Positions 5,265 to 5,961 of a stretch of DNA of 5,961 bases are shown piece after piece. This stretch comes from JAVWIF01 sp036639635. Lineage in GTDB: Bacteria > Bacillota_I > Bacilli_A > Erysipelotrichales > Erysipelotrichaceae. Both the position numbers and the translations under genes were made by a program. Under the pieces are notes generated by a model. That model was not told the DNA's origin and searched no databases. It saw only the letters and a program-made list of their open reading frames with translations. The stretch lies in assembly GCA_036639635.1 (NCBI GenBank), contig JAVWIF010000076.1:1-5961 (forward strand), read 5' to 3'. The number at the start of each line of letters is the position of its first letter. The stretch's first letter is position 1.

Positions 5265-5946
5265 TAATACTAAAGTATTGTTAATTGAAGATGACAAAAA
5301 TATTATAAAATTTCTAAGCTTATCCTTAGAAACAAATGGTTGTAAAGTAATCAGTGCACAAAGCGGTATCGAAGGTATTTCCCTATTTATGACAGACAAC
5401 CCTGATCTCATACTCTTAGACTTAGGACTTCCAGACATTGATGGAAGTGAAGTGTTATCCCAAATTCGTACCCAAAGTGATGTTCCTATACTTATTGTAA
5501 GTGCTCGTGGTCAAGAAAAAGAAAAAGTAGAAGCCCTAGACTTAGGTGCCGATGATTACATTACCAAACCATTTCATATCAATGAATTACTAGCACGTAT
5601 ACGTGTAGCCCTACGAAAAAAAACACCCCAAGTAGTAAAAGACAAGGTATTTAAAATGGATTCATTATACATTGATTTTGAAAAGTATAAAGTCTTTGTT
5701 GAAGAAAAAGAAATTCACTTAACACCAATAGAATTCAAACTCCTCGTTCTCTTAATTGAAAACGCTGGCAAAGTCTTAACCCATAGTTTTATCATTAAAA
5801 AAATATGGGGATATAATACCTGTGAAGATTCACAATCATTACGTGTATTTATGGCTAACATCAGACAAAAAATAGAAAAAGACAGTTCTCATCCACGTTA
5901 TATAGTAACTGAAGTAGGCGTTGGATATCGCTTTGTAGAAGAATAA
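5257..5946 (+). CDS. kdpE: KdpE-type OmpR/PhoB family response regulator
   Basis: A 229-residue DNA-binding regulator. The receiver domain (about 5-118) has the acidic pocket EDD (11-13), phospho-acceptor D55 in LILLDLGLPD, S82 in VSAR and K104 in TKPF. The C-terminal winged helix (about 131-227) shows IHLTPIEFKLLVLLIENAGKVLT, the LRVFMANIRQKIE recognition-helix region and the terminal wing VTEVGVGYRF. Wording of both domains closely resembles KdpE, and the gene follows a KdpD-type kinase, so KdpE is a better call than PhoB or other OmpR relatives. The start is fixed by AAGGAGA (5244-5250) 6 nt before ATG 5257, and the gene begins inside the last codons of the kinase. Its likely partner is that kinase. 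Likely targets are the potassium genes, possibly this operon through the 11-bp-spaced TGTAAT repeats at 897-913. No kdpFABC is seen in the window. Confidence 0.92.
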   Translation: MNDNTKVLLIEDDKNIIKFLSLSLETNGCKVISAQSGIEGISLFMTDNPDLILLDLGLPDIDGSEVLSQIRTQSDVPILIVSARGQEKEKVEALDLGADDYITKPFHINELLARIRVALRKKTPQVVKDKVFKMDSLYIDFEKYKVFVEEKEIHLTPIEFKLLVLLIENAGKVLTHSFIIKKIWGYNTCEDSQSLRVFMANIRQKIEKDSSHPRYIVTEVGVGYRFVEE

Positions 5947-5948
5947 AT

Positions 5949-5961
5949 AAAAGGCTGTGAC
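5949..5961 (+). terminator. Possible left arm of an intrinsic terminator, cut by the window end
   Basis: AAAAGGCTGTGAC starts 2 nt after the stop codon of the last operon gene. An A-run followed by a GC-richer stretch directly after the final gene is the usual beginning of a Firmicute terminator (expected partner GTCACAGCC followed by T-run). The other arm is outside the window, so this is only a guess. Confidence 0.35.

Noticed and set aside
1..5961. CRISPR arrays, tRNA or rRNA genes, insertion sequences, phage attachment sites
   Set aside because: No regularly spaced repeats, no cloverleaf-like or rRNA-like sequence, and no transposase or integrase motifs were seen in any part of the window.

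Overview
This AT-rich window looks like a low-GC Firmicute (Bacillota). The base composition, strong AGGAG-type ribosome binding sites, tightly packed genes and protein types fit Erysipelotrichia, Bacilli or Clostridia, but the lineage is inference and cannot be fixed from this stretch.

Layout. Positions 1-670 hold the 3' part of a calcineurin-like metallophosphoesterase gene on the + strand; its N-terminus lies outside the window. A small membrane-protein gene of unknown function (839-594, - strand) converges on it and overlaps its 3' end by 77 bp. Positions 840-1111 are the only sizeable non-coding stretch. They carry the start region of the small - strand gene, a 12-bp palindrome, a tandem TGTAAT repeat with 11-bp periodicity that looks like a response-regulator site, a weak candidate promoter, and a leader of about 150 nt with two hairpins and a partial sequence duplication.

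From 1112 to 5946 five + strand genes form one compact operon: a short RCK/TrkA-N protein, a full RCK_N-RCK_C TrkA/KtrA-type protein, a TrkH potassium channel subunit, a KdpD-type histidine kinase lacking the large N-terminal cytoplasmic part of classical KdpD, and a KdpE-type OmpR-family response regulator. Junctions are ATGA (4 bp overlap), 2 nt, about 21 nt and an 8 bp overlap. The last 13 bases may be the left arm of a terminator cut by the window edge.

How it works together (inference from families). TrkH is the membrane potassium pathway. The two RCK proteins would form its cytosolic nucleotide-binding gating assembly. The KdpD/KdpE-like pair would sense potassium limitation or related stress and control transcription, possibly of this same operon through the TGTAAT repeats. 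The most interesting points are the joining of a Kdp-type sensor pair to a Trk-type transporter with no kdpFABC in view, the unequal RCK pair (one without RCK_C, the other with a degenerate nucleotide-binding loop), and the structured intergenic region. None of these is proof of a new system.
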